A model generated the notes under the pieces. The model was not told the DNA's origin. It did no database searches and worked only from the letters and a program-made list of their open reading frames with translations. 64,000 nucleotides of DNA, taken from NCBI GenBank assembly GCA_003255025.1, contig QANY01008108.1, positions 369,043 to 433,042 of the forward strand, given 5' to 3'. The translations under genes were made by a program, and so were the position numbers. Of the stretch, positions 46,421-56,869 are shown in pieces. Positions within the stretch are counted from its first letter, which is position 1; every line of letters begins with the position of its first letter. This DNA is from Datisca glomerata. Lineage: Eukaryota > Streptophyta > Magnoliopsida > Cucurbitales > Datiscaceae.

Positions 46421-47989
46421 ATAGGTTATGGCTTCATCAAATATGTAACTAAGATACGTCCATGACCTTAACACAATTCCAAAACTAATGGTCAATGTAA
46501 AGTGCAATACCCACTGCATCCCACTGCATAGAGGTTATCAAGACCAAGCTGAGAGCTCCTTAACTCTCCCTATTTAGTGATGAATTGAATTATTTGTGTG
46601 CTGGATACTAAATTACTCTCTTTTGTTTAAATAGGAATGGGTATTTGAAACTATCCCCTTGGTGGATAGTTTGTATGGCTACTTGGTTTCAACCAAGGTG
46701 CCAAGGATTCTCAAGTGGTTTCTGACCACGATAATACTGGTTGAGAATATTCAAAAAGAATTTTTTTTCGAAGGAGAATGTACGTTGACAAGTTAATTTA
46801 TATTACTTTCACATATACTGGTTTATATTTCTTGCATTTTTAGTTGACAGTTCTTTTCTTGGTCCCTACTGAGGAGGAAGAAGAAAAAGCTTCTTGAGAT
46901 CAGTAGTTGGAGAGAAGATATGTTCAAAATCATTTTATGCCCTTCTTCTTCTTGGCTAATGAGGAGGAGGAGGAGGAGGCCATTGAAAAGGAAGAGAACA
47001 AGAAGAAGAGGAAGAGGTCTAAAAAGGCCATTGAAAAAATAGAGGAGAATAAGGTTGTGTCCAAGAAGGTCAATGGACATGAAAATTGGGTGAGGAAATG
47101 TCTGATTGGAATGGACCAAAAGATCACTTCAATGGATAAGAAGATTTTGTCCATACAATCAGACATTTCCTTTGCAATTTCTCAAATTAAAATTTTGATG
47201 GATCATCTTGTAACATCGAGGCCAGATGATTACTCATTCTGTCCTCGATCTGACATGATGATGGCTAGCGACGGGGAGGATACGGAGATTGAGAAGGAAG
47301 TGAAAAAAATGAAGAAGGAAAGAAGGATGAAAAAGAAGAAGATATGGTAGAGAAGGAAGAAGAATAGGAGATGATAGAGAAGAAAGAAGAAGAATAAGAG
47401 AAGGCACATAAGGAAGAAGAAGAAAAAGAAAAAGAAGAAAAGGAAGAAGATAAGGTCAAAGAAAAGGAAGAAGATGAGGAATGTGATAAGAAAGAGGAAG
47501 GTAAAAAGAAGGAAGATGAAGAAAAAATAGAAGGGAAAAAAGAAATAGAAAAAGAAATGGAAGAGAAAGAAGAAAAAGAAGAAAAAATAGAAGAAGAAGA
47601 AGCAGAAGAAGAAAAAACAAAAGAAGAAGAAGAATAAAAGAAGAATAAAAGGTTGCATCGATAATATCTGCATTGATGGATTCGGTTCAGTCAACGGAGC
47701 AATCCAATGATGGAGAAGAAGAAGAGCTCGCCTGCCTGAGTGAACTTGGTAAAAGGAAGATAAAAAGATCTCAGGCCCTAGAGTCATTTAATTGGGAAAC
47801 CGAAAAAGTTAAAAAGAAAAGGCAGCAAAGTAAAAAAGTTGATGAGAATATCGTTGCTAAAACGGACTTCAAACATTTTCAAACATATGGTGATGTATCT
47901 TCTAAGGATGAAGCTCGTTCTAAAGCCTGGTTCGCCTCCCCAAGGGCAAAGTAAGTTATATAATTTTCTTGTACACTTCTTCTTCGTAT

Positions 47990-48200
47990 AGTATTCAGGA
48001 TGGTTACACTAACATCATGTAACTATCGTGTCTACTACACGATGGTTACATTGACCTCGTGTAGTCATCGTGTAGACTACACGATGGTTACACAGACCTC
48101 ATGTAAACTATACGATGGTTACACGAGATCAATATAATCTTCGTGTAGACTACACGAGGTCTGTGTAAACATCGTGTAGTACACCAATCGTGTACCTAAC
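47990..48200. repeat. Palindrome block 2 of the MULE
   Basis: In the intron 47952-48396 of the Ulp1-like gene. It contains exact CGTGTAGACTACACG near 48070 and 48142, with ATGGTTACAC spacers. Confidence 0.88.
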
Positions 48201-48524
48201 TTTGATCTATACTTACGTTGTACATAAATGAGAAAGTGGATGTTGGATATTGCACCGTTGACCTTACATGGTCCAAAAAACTAGTCTCTTCACCTTATTA
48301 ATGCCTTGAGTCAGATGTAAGAAGTTATTTATAATCTTTTTTAATGTTGTATTTAAAATAATTATAAATATCTTAACTAATCTTTATTACATTGCAGCAT
48401 ATCGATGCATACCTAGAGCTCATGAGGAGGGATTTACAAGAATACAACCCTCAAATCAGAATCAGTGTTGGTGATTTGTTTCTGCAAGTAAGTATGATTT
48501 GTTTTTTTTAACTTAATGAACTGC

Positions 48525-48730
48525 ACACCATAGTCTACGGGCCTCGTGTAAACTTCATGCATGCTACACGAGGCCTTCACGCTCTCTCGTGTAGGCTACA
48601 TGAGGCCTTTACTGACCTCGTGTAGACTACACGAGGCCTTCACACTCCCTCGTGTAAAGTTCGTGTAGACTACACGAAGCCTTCACGGGTCTCGTGTAGA
48701 CTATATGATGTCTTCACGGACCTCGTGGCC
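48525..48730. repeat. Palindrome block 3 of the MULE
   Basis: In the intron 48488-48777 of the Ulp1-like gene. Two exact CGTGTAGACTACACG copies (near 48619 and 48662) alternate with GAGGCCTTCAC spacers. Confidence 0.88.
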
Positions 48731-49406
48731 ATTTTTATTGATGTTGAGGATTTAAATTTTTTCTTATGACATTACAGGAGAACCTGTCTGATTGAGTGGC
48801 AGAGTTTGAGCAATATCCCACGGGCTGGGATATTAAACTTGATGATCAGCTCCAGTACCTGGTCCTCGGCTTCCAGATGAATCTTTGAAGGAGCTAGGAA
48901 CAGTCGAATAAGGTTAATTTTCCAATGAATATGAACTGCAGTCATTGGATTGTGGTTGAACTTGATTGGATTGGCTAGTGTATTTTGTTGTGGACACTTC
49001 ATGATCTCATATTTTCACTCATTTTTGGGTTGAACCTCTTGTCTTCTCTTATAAATATTCATCATTTGAGCTAGCCAAGGGACAATTTTTATGAAAGGTT
49101 TCATTATTTCAATGTACAAAGAGCGTTGATATGGCGTGTTCATGGAGTTATAAATACGTAAAAGAATGGGTAAGTGAAATATACATTTTTTTTGAAAGTT
49201 CACTTAAAATTTCATACATATTATTTAGTTGTGTTTTTACATTTCATGTGCTTTGTAGGTTTGATTGTGGAGTATTTATCCTTAAGTTTGTCGAAACCCT
49301 CGCATACGGGAAGAACCTTCAAGAAATAACTCAACAACAAACACCAAAATATCGAAGACGAATTACACTTGAGTTATTTGCACGTGGCATTGTCGTACCG
49401 AAATAA

Positions 49407-49524
49407 TATGGATATGTTTTATGAATTTTTAGTTTATTAAATTGTGAATTTTGGATTATATAAATATACTTGTGATTGTTATTTAATAATGTCATAAAGT
49501 TTAATTAGCATGTCTAAATCCATG
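49407..49524. other. 3' flank of the Ulp1-like gene
   Basis: Short AT-rich stretch leading to palindrome block 4; nothing else seen. Confidence 0.4.
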
Positions 49525-49800
49525 ATGCACATGAAGTCATCGTGTAGTTTACACGATGCCCGTGAAGTTCTCGTGTAGTCTACGCGATGCCCGTGAAGTT
49601 CTAGTGTAGTCTACACGATGACTACACGATGCCCATGAAGTCATCATGTATTCTACAAAGGTCATTATTTATGTTTAAGTGGCTTGGTCATCTCGATGCC
49701 AGTGAAGTTCTAGTGTAGTCTACACGATACCCGTGAATTTATCATGTTGCCTACATGAATCCTACACGAATCCCGTGAAGTTCTTATGTAGGATTCAGGC
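49525..49800. repeat. Palindrome block 4 of the MULE
   Basis: Between the 3' ends of the two converging genes. GTGTAGTCTACACGATG with GCCCGTGAAGTT spacers, period about 30-40 bp. About 45 bp at 49664-49710 (CAAAGGTCATTATTTATGTT and on) are repeated at 49871-49916. Confidence 0.85.
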
Positions 49801-49904
49801 AGGTTAAACTTTATGAAATTATTAAATAACAAACACTAGTATATTTTTATATTAATATTTAATTCAAGTCTACAAAGGTCATTATTTATGTTTAAGTGGC
49901 TTGG

Positions 49905-52863
49905 TCATCCCGTTGAGATAATGGAATTGGATTTCTGCACGTTTGTCGGTTTGTGGCCAATTTGCCCACAATGTTTGCACTTCATTCACACTACTTCCTC
50001 ACCTCTAGATGAAATTCTTTTTGTCCTAGGTCTGCCACTTTGTCGCCTCGTTATAGATGGCACTACCATTTTTTCATGAACCTCCTGGCTGATGACCCAA
50101 TCTGCTTGATTCTAGAAATGATGTATTGTTTCTCCATATGCAGCAATTAGAACCTCATTTTTATAGAACCTCAAACACATACTGTATGTGGAAATATTGT
50201 GCTGTCGACATGCAGCTAACACATGCTTGCATGGAATTTGATCAAGATCAAATTCTCTGCATGAACAAGTCTTAAGATGTAAGTTTACCACTGCTTCCCG
50301 ACCCCCACCCGCAACACAAAACTCGTGGATGTCAGAAGGAAATAATGATAGTGTACGTGATGTAAGATGCTTCTTATTAAGCTCAGTCTCAACCCAATCT
50401 GTCATCTGCGAGGTGATTTGACAGGCAGCCGTCCGTCGTTCATAGAACCACCATTGTAACATGTCACAGATATGTTCTATAAGACATGTAATGGGAAGCT
50501 TTCTAGCATCCTTCAAAACCCTATTCAAACATTCACTGATATTTGTAGTCATTATATTGTATCCCCTTCCATCAAAATAGGAACGTTCCCACCTCTCAAC
50601 TCCCCCCACCGACACGTATTATGAAATATCTGGAAATGCATCTGTAAAATGAATCATCAGCCGATCAAATTCTGACTGACGGTATACCTTTGCTGCTTTA
50701 AAAAATAATATGACCATATCTTCTTTTTTTATAAATGGATTTGATATTTTGGCCCATATGGAAGATGCAAGCTCCATGAAGCACATTGAGAAGACAACTT
50801 GTACAACATTTAGTATATTTGTATGCTTGTTGAATATAAATACCAAGTCTTCTGGATCACTGATTACATCGTGAAGTTTATGGAAGAACCATTCCCATGA
50901 ATCATTATTTTCTGAATCTGCAATTTCAAATGCAATGGGATATACTTGGTTGTTCCCATCCTTTGTTGTTACTACAAATAATACCCCTTTTGTATCTGGC
51001 TTTTAAGGCGGTTGTGTCAACATCAATGACAAGTCGTATACGATTGAAAAATCCACGAACAAAGGTCCAAGAGCCATGAAAAAATATTTTAAATGATCAT
51101 TCTCATCGGTCTCTATGTGTATTGTTGTCACTGAAAAATATTTAATATTGTTGTATTAAAATCGACAGAGTACATAGTGGACATGATGCGTACACGTGGT
51201 CCGTGTAACCATCGTGTAAACTACACGAGATCCGTGTAATGATGTAGACTACACGAGGTCCATGTAACCATGGTGTAGACTATACAATGACTACACGATG
51301 ACGACACGAGGTCTGTGTAACCATCATGTAAACTACACGATGACTACACGAGGTCCGTGTAACCATGGTGTTGACTACACGATGACTACACGAGGTCCGT
51401 GTAGCCATCGTGTAAACTATACGAGATCCTTGTAACCATCGTATAAACTACACAATGACTACACAAGGTCAGTGTAACCATGGTGTACACTACACGATGA
51501 CTACACGAGGCCCGTGTAATCATCGTGTATACTATAACTATGGTGTAGATTACACAAGGTCCGTGTAACATGGTGTAGACTACACGATGACTACTCGAGG
51601 TCCGTGTAGTACTCGTGTAGACATTATGATGGCAAAAATAAAAAATAAGTACCTGAATTTGTTTATTTTTACATGTGACAATATGCTAGGAGCATCATCT
51701 AGCTGTCTTCAGAACACCCTCGAACTAATTCCAATGCATATTCCCTAGCCCTCCATGCCTTATGGTAACCTATTTGACACTGAAATCAAGTCAAACATCT
51801 TCAATTATGTCTTTTGGCCTATATATACGTTCGACACCCGTGTATTTGGACCATATAAAATGACCAATCAATGAATATGTAGCCTGATGGTGTTCATGGA
51901 TCAAAACTTCAAATGTGCATGTATGTGTATTGATGAACTTTGTAACTTTGAAGTATGAAATTTTTTTCAATTTCATGGCTCGTAACCTCCATCGGCATGT
52001 TTTCTCAACACATACAAGTATCAATATTGACTGGCTTGACTTGAAGATCCAAAATTCAAAATTTCTTTAGATGGCCATCATACGAGCAACCTTAAACAGC
52101 TCGGCTTTATCATTATACAAATCATCCATATTTATTGTCTCTGATATAAGCTGATTCAATTCAGCTCGTTGCTCACTAGACCTAGGACGTTATTCATTCA
52201 AATCAAGTTGTGATGGCAATTGACAAGTGGTCTCGGGCATAAGACCAGTATTCAAGTCTGGAATTGTTGTATGACCGTCTGCACTAATAGCTTCATCATG
52301 GTCATCTCCACGAATTGCATCAGCATACGCCCCGTGATCAAAATTATCATCATCATCTTCATCAACATCCTCGTCCTCGAAAACATTATAATCGACATGA
52401 TAAAAACATCATTATCATGATAGTTCCTTTCAAAATGATCAAAATTCTAAAAGCGAGGAATGCTTTTATGTTGAGGTTGTCGTGACATTTTTGTTTCAAG
52501 AACCCAACTTTGACAAAACCTTGTAGTTTCAGGAACCCGAGGTTACTGTGACATTGTGGTTTGAGGAGCCGAGCTTTGAGATGGAAAAAATTTATACTTG
52601 GTACTTACAAATAGCACACTTCTAAGTGAATCGAATTCATTCTCCTTAACAAAAAATTGTAAATCTCTATCCTTTAAAATTTTAGCAGGAGGGCAGGGGA
52701 CATGACTTCTATAAAAACATTTGATGGACATATCATACTTTGAGGGGTATATTTGGAGTTCTTCATACAATATACCCAATAGCTCGTGGTAAGTGTAGTT
52801 AGTAGATATCTCCAATAATTCCATCTTCTCTCCACTAAATGACCATGTTGTACCATTTTTCAC
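49905..52863 (-). pseudogene. MuDR-type transposase of the MULE (disrupted)
   Basis: Reads leftward from about 52863. The N-terminal piece 52863-52543 (106 codons) resembles the PB1-like start of plant MULE transposases. 52440-52070 is an acidic linker (VDEDDDDN-like) leading to ISETINMDDLYNDKAELFKV. 52024-51791 is the DNA-binding region (CVEKTCRWRLRAMKL, FINTHTC, RPKDIIEDV). 51780-51650 reads AWRARE-like. After an intron holding palindrome block 5, 51120-50850 reads GVLFVVTTKDGNNQVYPIAF and SENNDSWEWFFHKLHD, the transposase core. 50846-50112 continues with EFDRLMIHF, GYNIMTTNISECLN and a SWIM finger (CSCREFDLDQIPCKHVLAAC), and a CX2C-type knuckle (CKHCGQIGH) lies near 49960. Stops after FPDIS and TIHHF, and frame changes, disable it. 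Confidence 0.85.
51180..51625. repeat. Palindrome block 5 of the MULE (largest)
   Basis: Inside an intron of the transposase gene. Around ten units of ACACGATGACTACACGAGGT with CCGTGTAACCATCGTGTA, period near 47 bp or fractions of it. The minus strand is partly open here (51386-51571) only through repetition. Confidence 0.88.
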
Positions 52864-52969
52864 CTAATCTCCATAATGGATTACAAAAATTTGAACTTCA
52901 AACATATATGTGTATACATCAATGAAGGAAGTCGGTAGAAGGAGACTACATAATGAAATAGAATATTAC

Positions 52970-53455
52970 AAGATGATCATGTAATCATCGTGTAGTGTAC
53001 ACGAGGCTTTCACGAGCATCATGTAGTGTACCTAAGGCTTTCACGAGCATCAAGTAGTTATCGTGTAGTGTACATTACACGATGATCATATAGACCTCGT
53101 GTATTATAATAAGCCATACACGATAACTACATGATGTTCGTGTAGTTTCATCGTGTAGACTACACGATGACTACATGATGATTGTGTAAATCCATCTTGT
53201 AGTGTACACAAGGATCATGTAGTGTACACGAGGAGTACACGATCATCATGTGATCATCTTACACACTACACGATGATTGTGTAATTCTCATGTAGTGTAA
53301 TAGATGCTACACGATATTCGTGAACTACTGAAAACATTTTTGATGCACTACACGATGATCGTGTAGTGTACAGGAGGTCTACACGGGGCTCGTGTACCCT
53401 ATGTAGTCTATACGATGACTACACGAAGCTCGTGTAGACCTCATTTTAGACTACA
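52970..53455. repeat. Palindrome block 6 of the MULE
   Basis: Upstream of the transposase start. Exact CGTGTAGACTACACG near 53152, with GTGTAGTGTACACGAG variants and ATCATGTAG spacers. Confidence 0.85.
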
Positions 53456-53857
53456 CCATCATTTTATAGTTATCTTGTACAATAAATGGACTTCAAACAA
53501 CGTTTGAGAAAGAAGAAGAAAAATAAATATTCTCAGAAAACTCATGAAAGTGAAAAATCCATGAAAGAAAGGAAGAAGACAAGTAAATATTTCCAGGAAG
53601 AAGAAAACAAAACTTATACATATTCCAGAGAGAAGAACTAGCAATCCCTTTACTGTTGCAGGAAGAAGAAAGAAGATGAAGAAGAAAAAGAAGAAGAAGA
53701 AGAGGAAAACGAAGAAGTAGAAAAAATGAAAAATGAAGAAGGAGAAATGTGATGGGGTGGGTAAGGAGGTTTTGATTGTTAAGTGAGTAAACCATGATAT
53801 TTGATTGGACAGCTTGTAAGAAGGGAAATGGGGGAAAAGTGAAAAGGTGAAGGAAAA
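53456..53857. other. Purine-rich low-complexity stretch of the MULE
   Basis: AAGAAGAAG-rich sequence (53500-53740). Its minus strand reads as Phe/Leu/Ser-rich frames of no significance. Probably the promoter side of the transposase gene. Confidence 0.45.
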
Positions 53858-53940
53858 ATGGACCAGGGATCAGAGTAAGCGAAAATTAATGTTATGAATC
53901 TATTTCTGCAAAGTGGTTAGTGTAGGAGTGTACTTTAGCA
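53858..53940. repeat. Internal inverted repeat, right arm
   Basis: Reverse complement of 45944-46025; see there. CTTCTTCCTTAGTCGGGTCG at 53954 is in direct orientation to 45900. Confidence 0.75.
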
Positions 53941-53979
53941 AAAAAAAATCCAGCTTCTTCCTTAGTCGGGTCGTTTGGA

Positions 53980-54983
53980 CCCGTTTGGTGACCTCATTCT
54001 ACAACCATTGATTTCATCTGATTTCAGACATAAAAACAGTGTTCTGAATCCTAAAATCGGTAGAAATTTATTCTCCTAATGATTTCTAATCTCAAAACAC
54101 CAAAAATTCCACAAAACATAATGGTCAAAACTTTTCTGGAGCACTTTTTTGTATTATTAAATTTCATATTTGCAAAAGAAAGACATCAATACAGCAGTAA
54201 TTCTTGCTCTGATACCAACTATAAGCAACGAATATGCTGAAACAACATCAAACAAGATCAAAAGCGAAGAAAAGGTTTGAGAGCTTTCGGTCCCTTAGGT
54301 TTGAGAGCTTCTAAAGCATATTACTACATCCTAATAATGGAGTAAGAGTGAAATTGAAACGGAAACAAAAAGATGCACATCATCGGAAAATCATTTCCTA
54401 TGTGAAATTTGAAACATAGAAAAGAAATTAACATCAATAACATGTGGGTAAAAGAATGGAAACTTTGAATCAGATTCTTCAAAAGATTGGATACGGCGAA
54501 ATAGAAAAGGTTAGCTTATTCATGAATCTATATTGAAGTAGCAAGTTGTCAAGAAAACAAATTTACCCATCAAACCCTTCAATTCATCCACCAAACCCTT
54601 CAATTCATCCACCAAACCCTTCAATTCGTCCACTATTTTCAGTCCAAGTTTTTTCTTGAAATCACCAAAAAAGTGATTCTCTTGGGACTAAATGAATGGG
54701 TAGCTGAGATTCTCCTAATATTCCTCCAATATTCTCTAAAAGGAGTAAAACCCATTTCCCTGTTGGTGGTCGCGGATTGAAGGTCGAGGGACTGGGGAAG
54801 AATGAATAAAAACCCTAATCGCGGGACTGGGTGAAAAAGAAAAAAAGGGGAAGAAGGAAAAAAAGGGGGAAGAAGGACAGGATCCAAGGAAGAATGGCCA
54901 GAGGAAAAAAATCTAAAACCTGCAACAATGGCGCGTGGGGAAATAAAGAAGAAGGAAGGAGGAAAAAAGAGAGGTGTAAAGCT
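53980..54983. other. MULE right subterminal region
   Basis: No gene recognised. It holds a 21-bp tandem repeat at 54569-54632 and a purine-rich stretch at 54830-54975 (GGAAGAAGGAAAAAAGGGGG). Confidence 0.45.
54569..54632. repeat. 21-bp tandem triplication
   Basis: CAAACCCTTCAATTCATCCA plus one base, three times at 54571, 54592 and 54613, one mismatch in the last unit. Confidence 0.88.
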
Positions 54984-55147
54984 CACGTGGCAATTGGCTG
55001 TAAAATTTTGAGTGACATGACGTTTTTTAACTTGTCACGTAACAATATGTTAATTTTTTTATAATAGAGCATCTATGAGTAAACGTGAATCAACATTGTA
55101 ATTATGTGTGTATATTACTACTTTTTGAAGTGTAGGGTTGAAAATGA
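54984..55147 (-). repeat. Extra inner copy of the right MULE terminal repeat
   Basis: CACGTGGCAATTGG...TTTTGAGTGACATGACGTTT...GTAAACGTGAATCAACATTG...GTAGGGTTGAAAATGA repeats the outer terminal repeat in the same orientation. It also matches the part of the left end (CCAATTGCCACGTCA, 45873-45890) that the outer right copy lacks. Confidence 0.8.
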
Positions 55148-55356
55148 ATTTTGAGTGATGTGACGTCTTTTTAACTTATCACGTATTGTCACGTAAGACT
55201 TCCGTGACGGTCTGTTAATTTGTCATAACGGAGTACCTATAGAAGAGAAAACGTGAATCAACATTGTAATTGTAGTATCTATATTACTACTTTTTGAAAT
55301 GTAGGGTTGAAAATGAAAACGACCTCAAACTTCATAGATAAAAGTATAGTTTACCC
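55148..55356 (-). repeat. MULE right terminal inverted repeat
   Basis: Reverse complement of 45659-45866, ending GTATAGTTTACCC. Confidence 0.92.
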
Positions 55357-55365
55357 TATATTTAA
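55357..55365. repeat. 9-bp target-site duplication, right
   Basis: TATATTTAA, identical to 45650-45658. Confidence 0.92.
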
Positions 55366-56317
55366 TTACCTTAAATAAGTTAAATATAATAAAAATATTT
55401 AAATGAATAAGTTATATAAAATAAACTATATTTGAATTAGTAACTCTTGTTTATGATACGTAGTAGAGTTGGGTATGGACACTTGATACAATGCAATGTA
55501 CCTTTATCTAACTTTTATAATATACTAGTTAAATACGCGTGGTGTACTCATGATATGTACAATGTACACTTATGATTTTGATTGTTTACTTATATATTAC
55601 TTGTTCTTGTAGTTAAAAAGTTTGAATAAGATATATTTATTAGTAAATAAAATTAGAAAATTATAATTATAACTTTTATACTTTTCATAAGTCTTAGTCT
55701 TACTTATCAACATATTTTCAACTAATTTAGTTATGCTAGAAGAACATCCTCTATACATTTTTTACTTTGATTATTTTAGTATATTATTTCTTTGTTATCT
55801 ATTAGCTAAAATATGTTTTTATTATTTTATTGAATATTGATTGAATTTTTCTAATATATCTTAACAAATAAATAACTCATATATTCTCATGTCTAAAAAT
55901 ATATTTTAAATTAAAAATGATATAAAATAAAAAGTTTGCTTAAGAGATGCATTATTTTGAGAAATAAGAAAATAATAAAATTACAATTAATAGTGCATAT
56001 TTAATAGACTGAAGGATAATTTTAAAATTTTAAACTAAGGATTAGATAAAATGGTCTAAATATGATTCTCATTCTCATCACATTTTTAATATATTAAAAA
56101 TATAAGATGCACCTTCATAATAAATATGTCTAATTCACCAAATTATCAAATATAATGAAGATTGGTTAAACGATTAATCTCAACTTCTTAATTTTATTTT
56201 TGTCTGTCAAGGCTAAACTTTTTACGTAAACTTCCCATTTTTGTTGACCAATTATTAAATGCAGTACTTTTCATACTCAATTTCATTCAGGAACTATATA
56301 CATTGCATATATATAAG
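55366..56317. other. AT-rich sequence with dispersed repeat copy 2
   Basis: 55530-55860 is the diverged partner of 16890-17225. The remainder shows no gene or motif I can name. Confidence 0.5.
55530..55860. repeat. Dispersed repeat, copy 2
   Basis: See 16890-17225. It starts near ATACTAGTTAAATACGCG and ends near GAATTTTTCTAAT. Confidence 0.6.
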
Positions 56318-56530
56318 TTGATACGTCAGCCTATGATAAAATAAATTCACAAATCAGATAAATAAATAATATATCAGTTATAAAAATAACTAACCACTTG
56401 GGTGGAGAGTGAGATTAGATAAAAATAGTTATTCAAGTAAGTAATTAAACAACAATAAAGACAATAACCAGCCATAATAGACGGTGAACAATTTAATTAT
56501 GTGAAAATTGAAGTAACTTAACCAATTAAA
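56318..56530 (+). repeat. Caulimovirid leader-like repeat, copy 1
   Basis: GATACGTCAGCCTATGAT...CCACTTGGGTGGAGAGTGAGA...CCAGCCATAATAGACGGTGAA...TTTAATTATG matches 61554-61765 in the same orientation and 60250-60465 in inverse orientation. Confidence 0.8.
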
Positions 56531-56584
56531 AATCTCTGAAGAAGATAAATAAGAACTGTTTAGAATCTTAGAAATAATAGATTA

Positions 56585-56839
56585 TTATGAGAGTGATAGT
56601 GAAGATTTAGGAGAATTTGAATCACCTGTTTTATTAGCAGCTGATGTATCAACTTCTATTTGGTTAGCTTCAAGCACCTCAGTAAGACCTCTTAGAGACG
56701 TAAATCCCGATGGTAGGGTGGTTGTAGAGGCAGCCTTCTCAAAATTTCTTAAAGTGTTATTGATTTCTTTTATTAAGGATTTCATAGCATGCCTATGGCA
56801 TTTTTGAAATCCAAAGAAAGTTCCTCTTAGTATAAACAA
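56585..56839 (-). pseudogene. Endogenous caulimovirid fragment with TLPSGFTSLRGLTE motif (inverse)
   Basis: 84 codons on the minus strand ending in a Ser-rich tail. The segment around TLPSGFTSLRGLTE is also found in plus orientation at about 57955, 61499 and 63405. I cannot name the domain; I assign it to the endogenous virus because these copies sit next to its primer sites. Confidence 0.5.
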
Positions 56840-56869
56840 TTCTTTGATTATTGAGAATTCAAATTTAAA

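Larger units (their letters stand above)
46907..49406 (+). pseudogene. Ulp1/C48 protease-like gene of the MULE (disrupted)
   Basis: Ulp1-type cysteine proteases remove SUMO-like modifiers; the function of MULE-borne copies is unknown. The N-terminal part (46907 to about 47640) is a Glu/Lys-rich low-complexity and coiled-coil region with frame breaks (TAG at 47348, stops near 47368 and 47395). A further frame 47673-47951 ends at a GTAAGT donor. Later exons I can place: 48397-48487 (HIDAYLELMRRDLQEYNPQ, VGDLFLQ), 48778 to about 48900 (FEQYPTGWDIKLDDQ), about 48914-49169 and 49259-49406. The catalytic His lies in NCSHWIVVELDW and the catalytic Cys in FDCGVFILKFVE, so the C48 core order is kept. 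In-frame stops (LSD-stop at about 48793, others before 49169) show it is not functional as it stands. Palindrome blocks occupy the introns after 47951 and 48487. Confidence 0.8.
45659..55356. mobile_element. Mutator-like DNA transposon (MULE), 9.7 kb, with Ulp1-like cargo
   Basis: Both ends are defined. TATATTTAA stands at 45650-45658 and again at 55357-55365, an exact 9-bp duplication as made by Mutator transposases. Long inverted repeats begin GG(T/G)TAAACTATAC. Inside are a Ulp1/C48 protease-like gene (+, 46907-49406) and a MuDR-type transposase gene (-, 49905-52863), converging on each other. Ulp1-like genes captured by MULEs are known in plants (the Kaonashi group). Both genes carry stops, so the element is probably no longer autonomous. 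Six blocks of one short palindrome fill its non-coding parts. Confidence 0.93.

Noticed and set aside
47230..47787. 185-codon minus-strand frame, almost only Phe/Leu/Ser
   Set aside because: It is the complement of the GAA/AAG-rich part of the Ulp1-like gene and has no independent support.
51386..51571. Minus-strand frame in the transposase intron
   Set aside because: It is produced by the repeated palindrome unit; the transposase homology stops before and resumes after it.
46215..53455. CRISPR-like interpretation of the palindrome arrays
   Set aside because: The host is a plant, repeat units are imperfect and short, spacers are themselves repetitive and there are no cas genes.
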